DNA of 64,000 bases from Ditylenchus dipsaci (Eukaryota > Nematoda > Chromadorea > Rhabditida > Anguinidae), in NCBI GenBank assembly GCA_004194705.1, contig SADC01000034.1:62001-126000 (forward strand). Reading direction: 5' to 3'. A program made the translations under genes and the position numbers. This document shows, one piece after another, positions 24,735-36,924 of the stretch; within the stretch, counting starts at the first letter, position 1, and each line of letters begins with the position of its first letter. The notes below the pieces were generated by a model. That model was not told the DNA's origin. It made no database searches and saw only the letters and a list, made by a program, of their open reading frames with translations.

Positions 24735-25640
24735 CTATAACAACCAAATAAATCGAAATTCTTCGAAATCTACGGAATTTTCCATTAAAATATTGATGAT
24801 TTCTTCCGGTTCTTCAGTATTCTTGCTTCTGGCATCCTCTAGTACTGAATCCGCCAGCCCGGTTTTGTGAAGAAGGTTGGCTGCAGCATCTTTTGGTAAA
24901 CGGGATCGAAGAGAGTTAGCGAAGAGAAGAGAAGCTTTGGAAAAACACCTTTCTGACGCAACGCTGGATAACGAAATGGACAAGTATTTACGAGCCAGAA
25001 TTGCGAGATGAGGGAATTTCGGAGAATTAAAAAAAAGCTATTCCAGAGAGAATTCACAGAAACTATAAGCCGTACCATAGTAGTGAGTGCTCCCTGTGCG
25101 AGAACTCATTCAAGGTGATTGAAATATATTGATCCTTTGCAAATTTCCTGAGACTTTCTTTGCATTCCTCAGCCTTTTTCGGCACTTCTGACGAAATATC
25201 GTGACGCGAAGGTAGCTGAATTAAGGTTACGGGGAAACTCATTTTTAAAAAGGCTTGCTAAAATCACCTTTGAGGTTCCATAGTTAGTTCTGATCAGATG
25301 ACGAAGAAACGGCGATTCAGCAATCGAGTATGGCAAATTATGTTGAACAATCAGCTTCAGCACGTCATTTCTCAAATTATCCGTTTGAATCTAATAAATT
25401 AGGTTAATAAAATTGAAATTTTTTTGAATTGTCATACTTTCGAGTAATTCGGACTGAATATCGAAGGGAGTGTTTCCGTTCGTGCCTTCTTCGCGCTTGG
25501 ACCATCGAATTTTACCATAGCTTCGTTATGTTTTGCAGATTGTAGATGAGAAGATAGATTTGTTGTGGCTCCACTTTTTCCAAGCGAATATTCAGCACCA
25601 CACTTGCAAACTGCCTTGTCGCCCTTTTTTAAAAAGTTGC
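24735..25640 (-). pseudogene. hAT transposase remnant: BED finger plus dimerisation domain
   Basis: On the minus strand, 25432-25640 encodes a BED-type finger (KAVCKCGAEYSLG then TNLSSHLQSAKHNE). 25169-25375 encodes LIVQHNLPYSIAESPFLRHL, typical of the segment after the finger. 24735-25010 encodes the hAT C-terminal motif (LARKYLSISLSS, then VASERCFSKA). The pieces are in different frames, and the RNase H-like catalytic region between them is absent. This is a fossil transposase inside a non-autonomous element. Confidence 0.85.
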
Positions 25641-25659
25641 CCAAACGTCGCTCGGCATA

Positions 25660-25903
25660 CCGTATTTCCTCTAATATAACCACCCCCCTAAATTCAAAAA
25701 ACGTGTTTGTGGCGTTGTGTTTTTGACCCACTTTTCGATCACTTCTCTTAAACAAGTTACCACTCCTTCTGTAGCTCATCTCACTGGCTACAAAATGGGC
25801 CATAACTGCCTGAGAGAAGTGACGAAAAAGTGGGTAGAAAACGCAATGCCAAGAACACGATTTTGAATCAAAGGGGGGGGTGGTTATATTAGAGGAAATA
25901 CGG
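25660..25903. mobile_element. MITE with CCGTATTTCCTCTAATATA ends nested in the hAT element
   Basis: TIRs are CCGTATTTCCTCTAATATA and the complement, with TA on both sides. An internal C7/G9 pair and inverted TCACTTCTCT words continue the stem. An open frame runs across it only by chance. Confidence 0.85.
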
Positions 25904-26524
25904 TAACTGTTAAACTAAAAGCATCAAGAACATTTACAGAATCATGAAAACTAGCATGGAATAAATGTCAGATTCGAAGCTTGAATTTGAAATAATCAGA
26001 ACTTTATAAATCGAACATGTGAAAATTGTATGATTCAAACTTCGAATCAAACGTTCGAAAATTTCGAATCGAACGTTCGAAAATTTTCGAACTCGAACTT
26101 CGAATCGAACCGAACGTTCGAAAATTTCAAACTCGAACTTCGAATCGAACCGAACGTTCGAAAATTTTCGAACTCGAACTTCGAATCGAACCGAACGTTC
26201 GAAATTTTCGAACTCGAACTTCGAATCGAACCGAACGTTCGAAAATTTCAAACTTCGAATGTTCGTCGAATCGAACGTTCGAAAATTTCGAACGTTTGAC
26301 AACCCTATTTAAAAAGCTTTCTTTAATACAATTTTGCATAGTGTCAATAACTTCACATTTGGGGTTGTCTTAGCAACTGACTGTCTTTTGCTATAGCTTA
26401 ATTCATTTTCCATACCACTTTTTTTAGCAACGACCTATTTCACATATATTTTTGCTTATTTATAGTAAATATAAAAAGCGCCTGAAAATTTTGCTTTTTA
26501 AACTGAATATTTATTGATAATTTT

Positions 26525-27596
26525 TAGAACAGCTGGCATCTATATCGTCAGTAAAGCTATCCTCAGCATCTTCCAATGATTCGATTCTGAGACCTCTTCT
26601 GTAAAAAATCATCGAAGTAATTTGCTTTCATCTGCGCCTACACCAATCAAATCCAAAAGATTAGCAGCGATCAACGGAACTGATTCTACTACTCCAGTTT
26701 TCAAGTCTGATTTACTGGTAATCAAAGGCTAACTTCTATGGACACCAACGAGCTAAAGAACTCAGTTGGTGGCAATATTAGCAGCAATTCGACTAAATCT
26801 AGCAAAACCTCGACTCAGGAGAAAAGAAGAATGCTCAAAGAATCTGTTAAAGAGGTTTGTAAATTTTTTAAAATGATCCTATTTTTAACCAAATCTGGCT
26901 TTTCAGGAAAATATTTCTAAATCTTCTTCTCGGTCCAAAAGTAAGAGCAATAGCATTAGTAGCAGCATCAGCAAGAAGTCCGACAAATTATCAACCTCCT
27001 CTAGCCGACCTCCAAAGCGCAAGTCCTCTTCCAAGCCAAGGAAAAAAGGATCTGATAGTGACTCTGACTCGATACTAATTCCTAACAGGCTATACTGAAA
27101 GCCAAAGCACAGTAGCAATGAAACCGCCAGCCAGTAAACGCTCTAATGGTTCCAATAGGTCAGGCAGCAAGAACAATTCACTTAATACTTCCTCTTCTTC
27201 AATCAAAAAGCGTAATGGAGGTGCCAGTAAAGTTAGCTTCTCAGCCAAGGAAAAAGGACAGAAGTCGAAGGAAGGCATGGACGGGGACGAATGGTTTTTG
27301 TAAGTTTTTTCTAATAGCTCTTGTTGAAACAAGTTAAAATTTATTGACTTTCCAGGTATCATGATCCTGACCGCGACTTGTGTGCTCATAAAGCTTGTCA
27401 AAGACCTCAGCAACTGAGCATCAACTGGGTCCAGTGCGACGACTGTGACTCTTGGTACCATAGTTTGTGTGCTTTAGGCACTAATACAGGTTAGCTTTTT
27501 GATTTATTTTGATTTTTGGTTTTAACTCCAACAAATTTAGAACTAGAGGGAGATGCTGATTTCCATTGCGGTTGCACGCTAAAAAGAAGTAATTAA
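26525..27596 (+). CDS. PHD-finger exons (3' end of the predicted FHA-PHD protein)
   Basis: After Ser/Lys-rich exons (about 26528-26720, 26738-26853, 26909-27090, 27118-27299), exons 27356-27489 and 27541-27596 encode one PHD finger: LCAHKACQRP, then WVQCDDCDSWYHSLC, then FHCGC, giving C4-H-C3 zinc ligands, and the protein ends nine codons later at TAA. The intron between them is only 51 bp. PHD fingers of this type (aromatic before QCDxCDxWYH) usually read histone H3 tails. The upstream segments are basic and Ser-rich (SSRSKSKSNSISSSISKKSD), suiting a nuclear protein. One frame break is apparent near 27088. In TCF19 the PHD is also C-terminal and follows an N-terminal FHA. Confidence 0.75.
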
Positions 27597-27599
27597 GAT

Positions 27600-29580
27600 G
27601 ACTGTTACAACAGAAAAGATGCTCGAGCATTGTTTATTTGATCGACAAAAGGCTTGGATTTAGCAGCGAAACAATGGCCTGTGAGACTCCCGATGATTAA
27701 GCCGGCCCAATAAATACTTCCTTTTTATTGTTCTTACGAAAATAAGAAATATTTTAGCTGAAAAAATAGTTCTTAAGTGACTTATCATGGGAGTGTTTTT
27801 TATACCCATTTATTCGTAGACGGCTTGTTCAAGTAAGTTAGAGAGTGGTGAGGGGTAATTTTCTACCCACTTATTCGGAAATAGCCATAACTTTGTAAGT
27901 TAGAGGGTTACGGTAAAAGCTAAGTTTATTAGGACCTTAGCTTTATGCACCAATTTTCGTTGTTGAAAAATGTGTAAAGGCGATATTAATCAAAAACATC
28001 TTTGTCTAATTCAAAATAACTTATCTAAAAGATCACATAAGCTATATAAAGGGCGAAATTTCTGGTCCGAAAAATGACTATTTTCGGCTTAAAATGTTTG
28101 TTCATTATTTAAAAAACTCGTTCGACCGATTCTTTTTTTACTCTTTATGGGCTAAAGCATTTTTTCAATTGGTTTTACAACCCTGGTTTTTTTTGGTAGT
28201 TTATCAAAAAGCCTGAGAGGCTGGCCTCAAAGGCTATCTTTTTTGAACAGTGAAATTTTATGCACAAAAGTTTTGGCCCATTTAGTGGCAGCTTTTATTG
28301 ATTGTGCTCTTTGTTTGTTACAACCAAAAATGTATTTTGCATGTGTGTGTCGGAATCCAAGAAACCGGTATTATTATTTTTATTATTATAAATATAGATT
28401 TTTAGTTTGGCGATTATGTGCTTGTTGTTGTGTGTCTATCTCTCTCGATCATTCATTTGTTGATTGCTAGAATCTATATATATTTGATTTATTGTTATTA
28501 TTGACTCCACTACTAATTTTTGTTGTTGATAAGGAGGAGATGGACCAGAATAGGGAAATGAAAAATCACAAAATGAACAAAACTGTTCTTCTTTACACTT
28601 TTGTGCTCCTGCTGCTTACACATTTAAAAATCAATACATTCAAAACAGTAGTTGGTTTTAGGAATTGGCGAACAATAATTATCAGTAAGTGTATTCGGCC
28701 TTGAAGTTCTTTGCCATCACACCTGCAAAGAATTACTTTATAATTTTAGGAGTTTTAATTATCATGTGGATGTGAATAATGATTAAATTATTTTAAAGTG
28801 CTTGCGAAATTAGTAATCGTTCGTTGAAAAAACCATCTTTTTTTAAAAATGCTACGAACGCATTCTAAACAAGAAATCAAATGACTGATACAGTGCACAA
28901 TCTTCAAAACAGTTGATGGTAGCTAAAAAAAACTATCCTTGAAAATAAGTTTGGCCGGTCTGCAACAGTACTGTAAATTTTGTAATTTCGAGACCGGCCT
29001 GGAAAATCTTGGCGCCGGGCACCGCACCGGCACCCACCTCCAAAATTTCGGTACCGGACATTTTTTTTATATATGTTAAAAAAATCATCAATTTAATTTT
29101 GAATTTTTTAAAAGCTAAATTGCAAATATGAACAATGTTTTCAACATTATTATGCTGTTTTCAGACGAATTATACCTTAGATAGCTGTAACCAGGTATGA
29201 TACATACTACTTGCCGGTGCGGCATCGACCTTTGAAATTATGGCACGTACACCGGTGCCATTACAGCACTTGTCTGCAAATAAATTAACATAGAGTGGTA
29301 CTTATAAGGCAAATACAAAAGGACGCCATTTTCTAAGTTTTTCAGTGCTTATTTTGCCATTTAGAGGCGAAAAAACAAAATTTTATAAAGTTTTGGAATC
29401 CCGAAAAACAACACATTTTTTAAAAAGACCATTTCACCCTTGTTCTACTAAATTTTTCTAAGTTTGGAGTGTTTCTAAGTGGGTGGTACTCGTTTAAATC
29501 AAGTCACGAGTCATATTTGTGAAACAGAGTAAAAAATTGTTTACCCCACTGGTTGTTAGCCACACAAGCATACACACCTT
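27600..29580. other. Stretch without a recognised gene
   Basis: AT-rich sequence with short low-complexity open frames (for example 28243-28704) that match nothing I know. It contains the small hAT-like element at 28966-29271. Confidence 0.5.
28966..29271. mobile_element. hAT-like MITE with CCGG words
   Basis: Perfect 8-bp duplications GTCTGCAA flank it (28958-28965, 29272-29279). The ends CAGTACTGTAA and, reversed, AAGTGCTGTAA pair. GACCGG, GCACCGG and GTACCGG words cluster in both halves. No coding sequence. Confidence 0.85.
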
Positions 29581-29761
29581 GGTCACCCATTGTGGCTGGA
29601 TCTATCTCGAGTTTGCCTTAAAAACGATCTTTGAAAAAGATGAATGAGTATATCCGAACTTACTCCAGATCTCAGTTGTGCCCACTGGCTTTTGATAGTA
29701 CTGCAAAATGACAATTTAGTTTTGTTTTTTTCTGATTTGCATACATGAACGTTGTTTTTAG

Positions 29762-32205
29762 GCTGCATTTCTGCCCCTTCTTTAAACCATTTATCATGGG
29801 TCGAGGATCACCTTTGCCCTGCATATTATGATGAGTTTAAAGCCAAGACGAAAGATCTTAAAGTAAATATATTTTTAAGTAGCTGAAGAGGCTGACTTAA
29901 ACCTGGGAGAAGTGTGATCCGGTTACAATATGAGCACTCTGCAATTGAACAAATGTCATAAAACAAATAAATTTACTTGATTTTAGTCCAGATACCGTAT
30001 ACCTTAAACGGCACCTCCCTACTAGACGGCCCCTCCGAGGGTGGTTGAAAAAATAGACGACCCGGGCTGCACTGAAAAAACCACGCACCAAGAATAGACA
30101 GCCTAATAAATCCCTCTAAAACCAACTATATTTTAAATCTCGCATTAACGTTTGTAACACTACGTGTCCAATGACGCGGAAAAAAAGTCGCAGTCACAGT
30201 TGCAGTCACAGTCACAGTGTGTGTCCAATGACGCGGAAAGGTGATTTTGTCACACATTCACTTTTTGTCACAGATTCAGTTTTTTCTGTCACAGATTTAC
30301 TCATTTCTGTCACAGATTGGATTCTCGACACGAAATCAGCAATTTTTGAATTTTTTTGTGTGAAATTTAGGGGTGGCAAAGACCAAATGGCTCAGTACCC
30401 ACTCCGGAATGGCCAAAGGCCAAAATAATTGCTTTTTTGGGGGTATACTAAAGGGGGAGTAAACGTTTTGAGAAAAACCAATTGAGCAGATCAGATTTTG
30501 GGTCCGATCGGCTAAATCACTCACAAATCCACCCTGAATTCTGAGCGATTAAGCCCATCGGAACCGAAATCTGATCCGCTCAATTGGTTTTTCTCAAAAC
30601 GTTTACTCCCCCTTTAGTAATCTCCCAAAAAACCAATAATTCTGGTCTTTTGGCCATTCCGAAGTGGGTCTCCAGCCATCTGGTCTTTGCCCACCCCTGA
30701 ATTTCACACAAAAATTTTAAAATTGCTGATTTCGTGTCGAGAAACAAATCTGTGACAGAAATGAGGAAATCTGTGACAGAAAAAAGTGAATCTGGTACAA
30801 AAACGCTAAACGACAATGGTTACGCTAAACCACAAAATTTTGGTCACAAAGAAAAACTTTTTTTAGTGTAATATTTTAATTTGCATGTTTATACTCATTT
30901 GAAAGCTCTTTCAATGGCGGAGGACCTTTAGCAATCAGACTTTAAGATTGCTGTGAAAAAAAATGAAATTGTGCCCCTTGAAAGTGAAAAGTGGTGGTTT
31001 TCAGGGTTAATCTTATGAGTGCCCATTTGGTCACAAAAGAAAAATTTTTTTAGTGTGATATTTTTATTTGCATGTTTATACTCATTTGAAAGCTCTTTCA
31101 ATAGCGGAGGACCTTTTGGAATTAGATTGAGAATAAATGTAAAAAAATTGAGATTTTGCCCTTCGAACGTGAAAAGTGGATTTATATTTTTTTTTTTTTT
31201 CAAATGCAATCACAATTTTTTGAATAGCATCGATGAGGGCTCGGGTTCAAGTGCTCCAATTTTGTTTTTTTCCAAAAATATGCAAAAAAAGATTTAGCCC
31301 TTTTAGTGCCGAAAGATCGGAAAATATTGAAAAATATACGGCCCTTCTCTAATAGATGCCTTCCCCCCCTCCGATGATGGTTGAAAAATAGACAGCTCGA
31401 GTCTTCGAATAGGAAATTTACGGTATAACACAGAAGAATCGCACAAGAAAGAGTAATTTTTAAACAGAAAAGGTTGACTTTTTGGTGAAAAAGACGCCAT
31501 TCTGTGCATACAAGGCGTAATTTTTTGATAGGAAAAGAATGTTTTATGGCAGAAGAAGCGCTACTTTTAGGGTCAAAGAGCATTCCACTAATTTTTTGTT
31601 TCTTTTTACTATTGTAGTACCATTCAAACTTCTCCAATTTTTGTAACGCATGTAAATTACTAGGGTTATGCAATCGTCAGACAATTGCAAACGTGGACAA
31701 TTTTCCAAAAGGCAGAAAATTGCAATACCACTGGCTCTAACATTTTTACTGTTTCAGTGAGCTGTTGTAGCATGAATTGAGAGTTTTCCGATAATTGTCA
31801 ATTACATCGGACAATTATTGTTGGTCAAACCTATAAATTACTCTCAAAAAACATTTTTTGAAATTTTTGTGGCATTGTGCGTAATTCAAAAACATATTAG
31901 TTAGAACCATTAATAATCCACTTACTCGATTGTCTGCCAATTCGCGTTGAATAAGTGAGAACTCAGCAACCTGTGCAAACTGCAGATTAGACTTGCCTTT
32001 GCCTTTGCCACCTCTCCTGCCTCCTCTACACTCCACCGCCGGGGCCAAAACACTAACAGAGCGATGACCATCACCACCACAATACCACCATCAAACGGAC
32101 AACCTCGGCGCAAAAAAGGCGTTTACTGGACAGCTTTGGAGCACTCATGGTCAAAAGTCACTACCACCACTTTGTGCATCCGGCCTACCAACGTTTGGCT
32201 AGAAG
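29762..32205 (+). CDS. Candidate upstream exons of the zinc-finger gene
   Basis: Exon 29762-29862 (after TTTTTAG, before GTAAAT) encodes LNHLSWVEDHLCPAYYDEFK and more, clearly protein-like. Exon 31991-32205 encodes a His/Thr-rich start, a basic RRKK patch and, after a one-base frame break in the A6 run near 32115, SFGALMVKSHYHHFVHPAYQ. I recognise neither. They are placed with the downstream zinc-finger exons only because strand and spacing agree; they may belong to another gene. Confidence 0.35.
30240..30800. repeat. 560-bp inverted repeat with TGTCACAGA words
   Basis: The arms (about 30240-30510 and 30545-30800) are inverted copies; the outer parts repeat TCTGTCACAGATT-type words and the inner parts share AACGTTTACTCCCCCTTTAG. 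A direct GTGTCCAATGACGCGGAAA repeat precedes the left arm (30164-30240). No target duplication was identified. Confidence 0.7.
30839..31191. repeat. Tandem duplication, two units of about 190 bp
   Basis: Both units contain GCATGTTTATACTCATTTGA, then GAAAGCTCTTTCAAT and GCGGAGGACC, ending GTGAAAAGTGG. They differ at a modest number of positions. Non-coding. Confidence 0.7.
31661..31833. mobile_element. Small hAT-like MITE, 173 bp
   Basis: Perfect 8-bp duplications TAAATTAC (31653-31660, 31834-31841). The ends are TAGGGTTATGCAAT and, reversed, TAGGTTTGACCAACA. GACAATT/AATTGTC words recur near both ends. Confidence 0.85.
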
Positions 32206-32852
32206 GTAATTGGATATTGATTTATTTTAAGATGGAAGGAAAACTAAGGAATCAGCTGTCGTTTTTTGCTAGTTAAACAAAAGTTTCAAAAATTATGTCT
32301 CGAATTTTTTCGATTACTATAGTTCACTGCTTATATTTTTATTGTTTATGCTTGCATATGCTCTCATTTTACAGGCCCCTCAAAATTTGAATTCCTTAGC
32401 ACTTTAAAACGACAGAATGCCAAGATTTTTGCGTACTCTTTCAAACATTTTTGACGTAATTTAAGTTTTTTTCACAATTTTTGGTATGAACTTACGTTTT
32501 TTAAAAATTTGTATCCAGAAAAGCATGCAAAATAAATGGTAACACAGGGATTTAATTGTCTTTATTTCATATATTTTCTAAAAAGCAAAGATACGATCAT
32601 AAGGTAGCCAGCTTTCTAAATGTAGGGTGGTCACTAAAAATGGTCATATTTCAGCAAAAAAAAGTGATTTTGATCAAATATCATCAAATTCAGATAAAGC
32701 AACACATTTTGGTTAAAAAATGGATTTTCGTAGTGTTCTTGGTCTTTTTTATTTATTTTTGTATGATCGGGCAGCTTAGGATTTAGCTTTGAAACAAACT
32801 CTGTTGCATGATTTTAGCTTAAAATATAGAGAAAAAGCCGTTTTAAAAAATA

Positions 32853-34014
32853 CAGGGTGGCGCAATTTTTTCGGGTACATTTGTTTTGTTCATAACTTTT
32901 TAAATTCGCGGTCATTTTTTTTCGCTGACCACTCATTCAAAAGCCCTTTCTTTGCCATTTTGTTTAAAAAAAAGAACGCGCCGATATGATTAAAAATCAC
33001 CGAGATATGGCTGTTTTTGTGAAGGCGTTGGGTTTTGACTGTTTATCCATGTGTTTCATACACATTTTTAATAACAATTCAGATAGACATTTTATTGATA
33101 ACAAATCATAACATGCGAAACAAAACCCCAACCAGGACTCAATGAACGTTTGCAAATGTTTGGTCCACACTTCTGCCACCAACAGCAATGCACCGGTTGA
33201 GACGCTGTTCATAGGCTTGAATTGATCGGTCAATCATCTGCTGAGGCAAATATGGTGCTTCATATCTCCGCCTCCTTCAAGATCAAGTGGTTCCGGAACT
33301 TCAGCAGGGGGCAAATTTCGGGCAGTTGATTTTTATGCAGGTAGGTTAAAGGTTAATGATTATTGTGTACAAAATGCTTTCTCGTTTAGGATGGAGCCCA
33401 CCTCATTGGTCTCTAGCTGTGCGCAACTATCTGACAGCAGTTTTTCCGAACAGGTGGATGGGTCGTGGTTCTCCGAATCTTTCTTGGCCGCCATATTCTC
33501 CGGACTTGACTCCCTGTGACTTCTTTCTGTGGGGCTGGATCAAGAGCCAAGTGTACCGATCTCCTATCAGCGACTTGGATGAACTGACAAGAAGAATTCA
33601 AAACGCCTTTCGAGATTTGCCTCAGCAGATGATTGACCGATCAATTCAAGCCTATGAACAGCGTCTCAACCGGTGCATTGCTGTTGGTGGCAGAAGTGTG
33701 GACCAAACATTTGCAAACGTTCATTGAGTCCTGGTTGGGGTTTTGTTTCGCATGTTATGATTTGTTATCAATAAAAATGTCTATCTGAATTGTTATTAAA
33801 AAATGTGTATGAAACACATGGATAAACAGTCAAAACCCAACGCCTTCACAAAACAGCCATATCTCGGTGATTTTTAATCATATCGGCGCCTTCTTTTTTT
33901 TAAACAAAATGGCAAAGAAAGGGCTTTTGAATGATTGGTCAGCGAAAAAAAATGACCGCGAATTTAAAAAGTTATGAACAAAACAAATGTACCCGAAAAA
34001 ATTGCGCCACCCTG
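32853..34014. mobile_element. Palindromic mariner-superfamily derivative, 1162 bp (copy 2)
   Basis: Same structure as 14540-15696 but inserted the other way round; TA flanks both sides. The plus strand reads the loop plus right arm as a partial transposase (33356-33727) with SPDLTPCDFFLWGWIKSQVY and ending FANVH. A 51-bp intron (ATGCAG, GTAGGT to TTTAG) splits the QDGA region; directly after it one C is missing relative to the family (GAGCCC rather than GAGCCCC), in both copies. The arm-specific differences AAGGCGCC and AACGCGCC are swapped left to right between copies, as expected for opposite insertion of one palindrome. Confidence 0.92.
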
Positions 34015-34707
34015 TATATTAAATTTTTTATAACTTCTCAATCTCTGTATTTCGGACGTCATTCAATAAATTTTGATATCTTGTTGGAAAGCTGAGATTT
34101 CATGCTCACGATAATGCAAAAAAAACTGGAAAATTAACACAGTAAATTGAAAAAGTAAATCTATTTAGAATTAGAAGCATTTTTCGAAAATTAGGGGCAG
34201 AATTAAAATTACCCAAAAAAATTCAGAACCGTGGTTCTCAATTCCTTTCACCCTTCGATATCCGACCTTCTTTTTAGTACAATTCGGTCGTTTTTCGTCA
34301 AAAAATGCCATTTTATGCAGTGCTTGTTGATTTTTCAGTACCGAAAAAAATAAAAACATCAAATATAAAAAACTTCAGGTCACGCAAAAAGTACAGTACT
34401 ATCAATACGCTGGCTTAAACAGAAACATCCACCAAGAATCCAGGCTAAAATCCACCATCTCCATCTTGGAGGGACCTAACATCTTTTTTCAGAGTCACCT
34501 CAATTACACGGTTTTGTGTTTGAAAGAGAGCAAAGATGTAGAATTTCAGGGTTCTCAAAAAATATTCCACAAAAGTTCGCAAAAAATGGCTAAACATTGG
34601 ACTGTAAAACAACAGTAAAACAATAGCTTCAGAAGGGCGACAGACTTAGCCGACTCAAATACTATATAAACATTTTTCAACTTGCAAAACAAGAACTTAT
34701 CTTTCAG

Positions 34708-36586
34708 AGCTCGTAAAGCTGAAAAAGATGCCCAAGCGCAGCCGAAAAATAACCAAACAAAGCAAAATAAAGCCAGTTTTGGAGTATGCCAACTGGCAGT
34801 GCGAATCAAACAGCGTTTGCTGAACTACTCACCTCTGGCTAGAGTTCCTCCATTCTACTGCCAGAAATGTGGCTTGGCCTCTAATAAAATGATGGTACTT
34901 ACCAACCATGTTTGCTCTAAGAAATTAGTTGCATTTTCTGAATATACAAATCGTGAGGCTCTTAAAAAGTGCTTTATTCACACAAATCGTCAATCTGATA
35001 ATTTTAGTGGAAAAGCTGGTGCGCTTGGGTTTCCGCAGCAAGGTAAAGGATGCATTTGCAGTGTTGGAGAGGATCCCTAACCCTCAGTCTGTCAAGATTC
35101 ATAGACTACCTTCATCTTTGCACTTCCATGTTCTCGACAAACTTAAAAGCCCACCTACTCTGATGTGAGCTTTTTGGCTAAACTCCCTTATACGGTGCCC
35201 TCCCAAAAGCATCAAAAACGTGTTTTTTCGATGTTTTAGCACTTTAGAAAACGTGTTTGTAGGGCGTGGCCGACAATGTTTTGAAAAAAATTGACCAAAA
35301 ATTGACTTTTTGCCTTGGGGACCAAGGTAAAGCCTGGGTGAGATGGACTTGGACATCGTTGAATGTTTTTTTGAATTTCAGCTCTGACAAAATATCACCT
35401 TTTTCTCTGTGTGATAGCTTGAATGAAAGCCTAGAGTTTTGGCTACATTTCAGTATATGAAACGTGTAACTTGTAGAAAAAAGTCAGTAAATATCAATCA
35501 AACCAAAGAAACACCAATCAAAAGAAAAACCCCCAAACGATCGATTTTAGTAAATTTAGCCTCTTTTAGCCTGTAAATGAGCTCCAGATGTTGTTAAATC
35601 ATGCTCTGATAATTCGTTGGATAGAGTGTGAGGAACATTTTGACAAAAAAAACTTGTAAATTAAAGGAGATAAAAAAGTGTGTGCGCCCACTGGGAGTCG
35701 AACCTGAGGGTTCGAAATATTCGCATCTCGATGTGCAAAAAACCTTAATTTCGGCTTTTTGGAACTGATAGCATTTTGAGAACAAACATATTGATTTTTC
35801 TGTAACTAACAAATTTCATCCGTTTTTCTACAATTTGGTATAATAGTTCTGAGAAATCAATCAGTTGTCAAGTATTTGTCAAGTAAAATGGAACTTTGAA
35901 ATTTGTCCCATATATGGGACAGTGCGCATTTAAGGGTAAGAATAGTCTCGATAAAAAATGGTAGCATTAAAAATGAAAAAATTTTGAAATATAAATGTTG
36001 TTTTCAGAGAACTAGCATCAAAAGCCTTCGATAGTGCTCATTTACATTTTGAAACGGTAGTGCCTGTTTGTTTACTCTCTTCATCTGCTCCACAGACATC
36101 ACAAAACGGTCAATTAGCTAAGCAAGAAGCATATTCTGAAGACACTGCTGGCTATTTCTGTCAAGTTTGCTGCAAACTTTTTTGTCGCTTTCTCGACTAC
36201 GACCAGCATTTGGAAGAAAATGAAGACTGTGCCAAGTTGGCTGATCCTCTAGAAATTGAGGCAAGTATATTCATTGAAAATGTTTCACAATCAACTCTCT
36301 ATAAACCATCATACGGTAAACCGGACCCTGGGTTGTATAGTTTTTCTGTAATTTACTAGATTGCTGAATGTTTAGCTTGCAGGTGGCAACAACCAAGCCC
36401 TACTCCAGACTTGGTCATTTAATAGAGAATAAAGATATTGCACAAATGAGTTACCAAACAGACGATCAAGACAGCAGACAACAACCACAACAAGTCTATA
36501 ATTGCACAAAGTGTTTCAAAAATGACTTCTTGGAATCAGAACATTTTCATGAACATATCTTTAGTTGTGCATTGCAAAATTCTTAA
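34708..36586 (+). CDS. Zinc-finger protein, three C2HC/C2H2-like fingers
   Basis: Exons start after TTTCAG at 34708, TTTTAG at 35004, TTTTCAG at 36008 and TTGCAG at 36383, and end at TAA 36584. The first has a Lys/Gln-rich basic segment then a finger (FYCQKCGLASNKMMVLTNHV, then C). The second encodes KDAFAVLERIPNPQSVKIHR and ends at a GTGAGC donor (35167). The third has a finger in GYFCQVCCKLFCRFLDYDQH, followed by Cys. The last has YNCTKCFKNDFLESEHFHEH, then Cys. The spacing C-x2-C-x12-H-x3-5-C/H suggests small zinc-binding modules, probably nuclear. The donor of exon 3 may be GCAAGT at 36259 or GTAAAC near 36317. I do not recognise the family. Confidence 0.6.
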
Positions 36587-36924
36587 AATAAAAACTGAAA
36601 ATAAGTCAATACTATTTAAGAATATATGAGCCAAAATGTCGGCATAATAAATTATATGTTGGTATTATGAAAAACTCCCAAATTTGACCAGAAAAATAAG
36701 TTCCAGACATGTGATTGCTTCTAGTTCTCACTGGTCTTGAGCTTCGTGAACTTTCGTAATACAATGCGATAAAAGCTTCGTGTAATTTTTGGCCTAGTAT
36801 TTGGTGCAAATTCCTTAATTCTGTCTGACCTACATTAAATTTTTTTGAAACAAAAGCTAAAAAGCACCCCTTTTTTCGCAGCGAATGTCAAAATTTTGAC
36901 TCTTTTACCGCACATAAAGAAGTA

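Larger units (their letters stand above)
24340..26307 (-). mobile_element. hAT element, internally deleted, with TCGAACGTTCGA arrays
   Basis: Perfect 8-bp duplications TTTAAAAA flank it (24332-24339, 26308-26315). The ends are TAGGGTTGTCGAA and, reversed, TAGGGTTGTCAAACG. Next to each end lies an array of roughly 55-60 bp units rich in TTCGAAC/GTTCGAA, inverted between ends (24345-24660, 26035-26300). Minus-strand coding pieces include a BED finger, an N-terminal hAT segment and the C-terminal dimerisation segment, but the catalytic middle is missing. A CCGTATTT MITE is inserted at 25660-25903, upstream of the BED finger. Confidence 0.92.

Noticed and set aside
24383..26302. Direct-repeat arrays that could be mistaken for a CRISPR or a repeat protein
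   Set aside because: The units are contiguous, lack unique spacers, are inverted between two ends and are bounded by hAT duplications. The repetitive SNVRFEN-like translations appear in several frames.
33356..33727. Partial transposase read as a stand-alone gene
   Set aside because: It spans only the loop and one arm of a palindromic element. The apparent start lies inside a small intron and the frame is already broken upstream.
35675..35735. Possible tRNA on the minus strand (GGTTCGACTCCCAGTGGGC, then T6)
   Set aside because: The 3' half looks tRNA-like, but no matching 5' acceptor strand or A box lies at the right distance. At most it is a SINE fragment.
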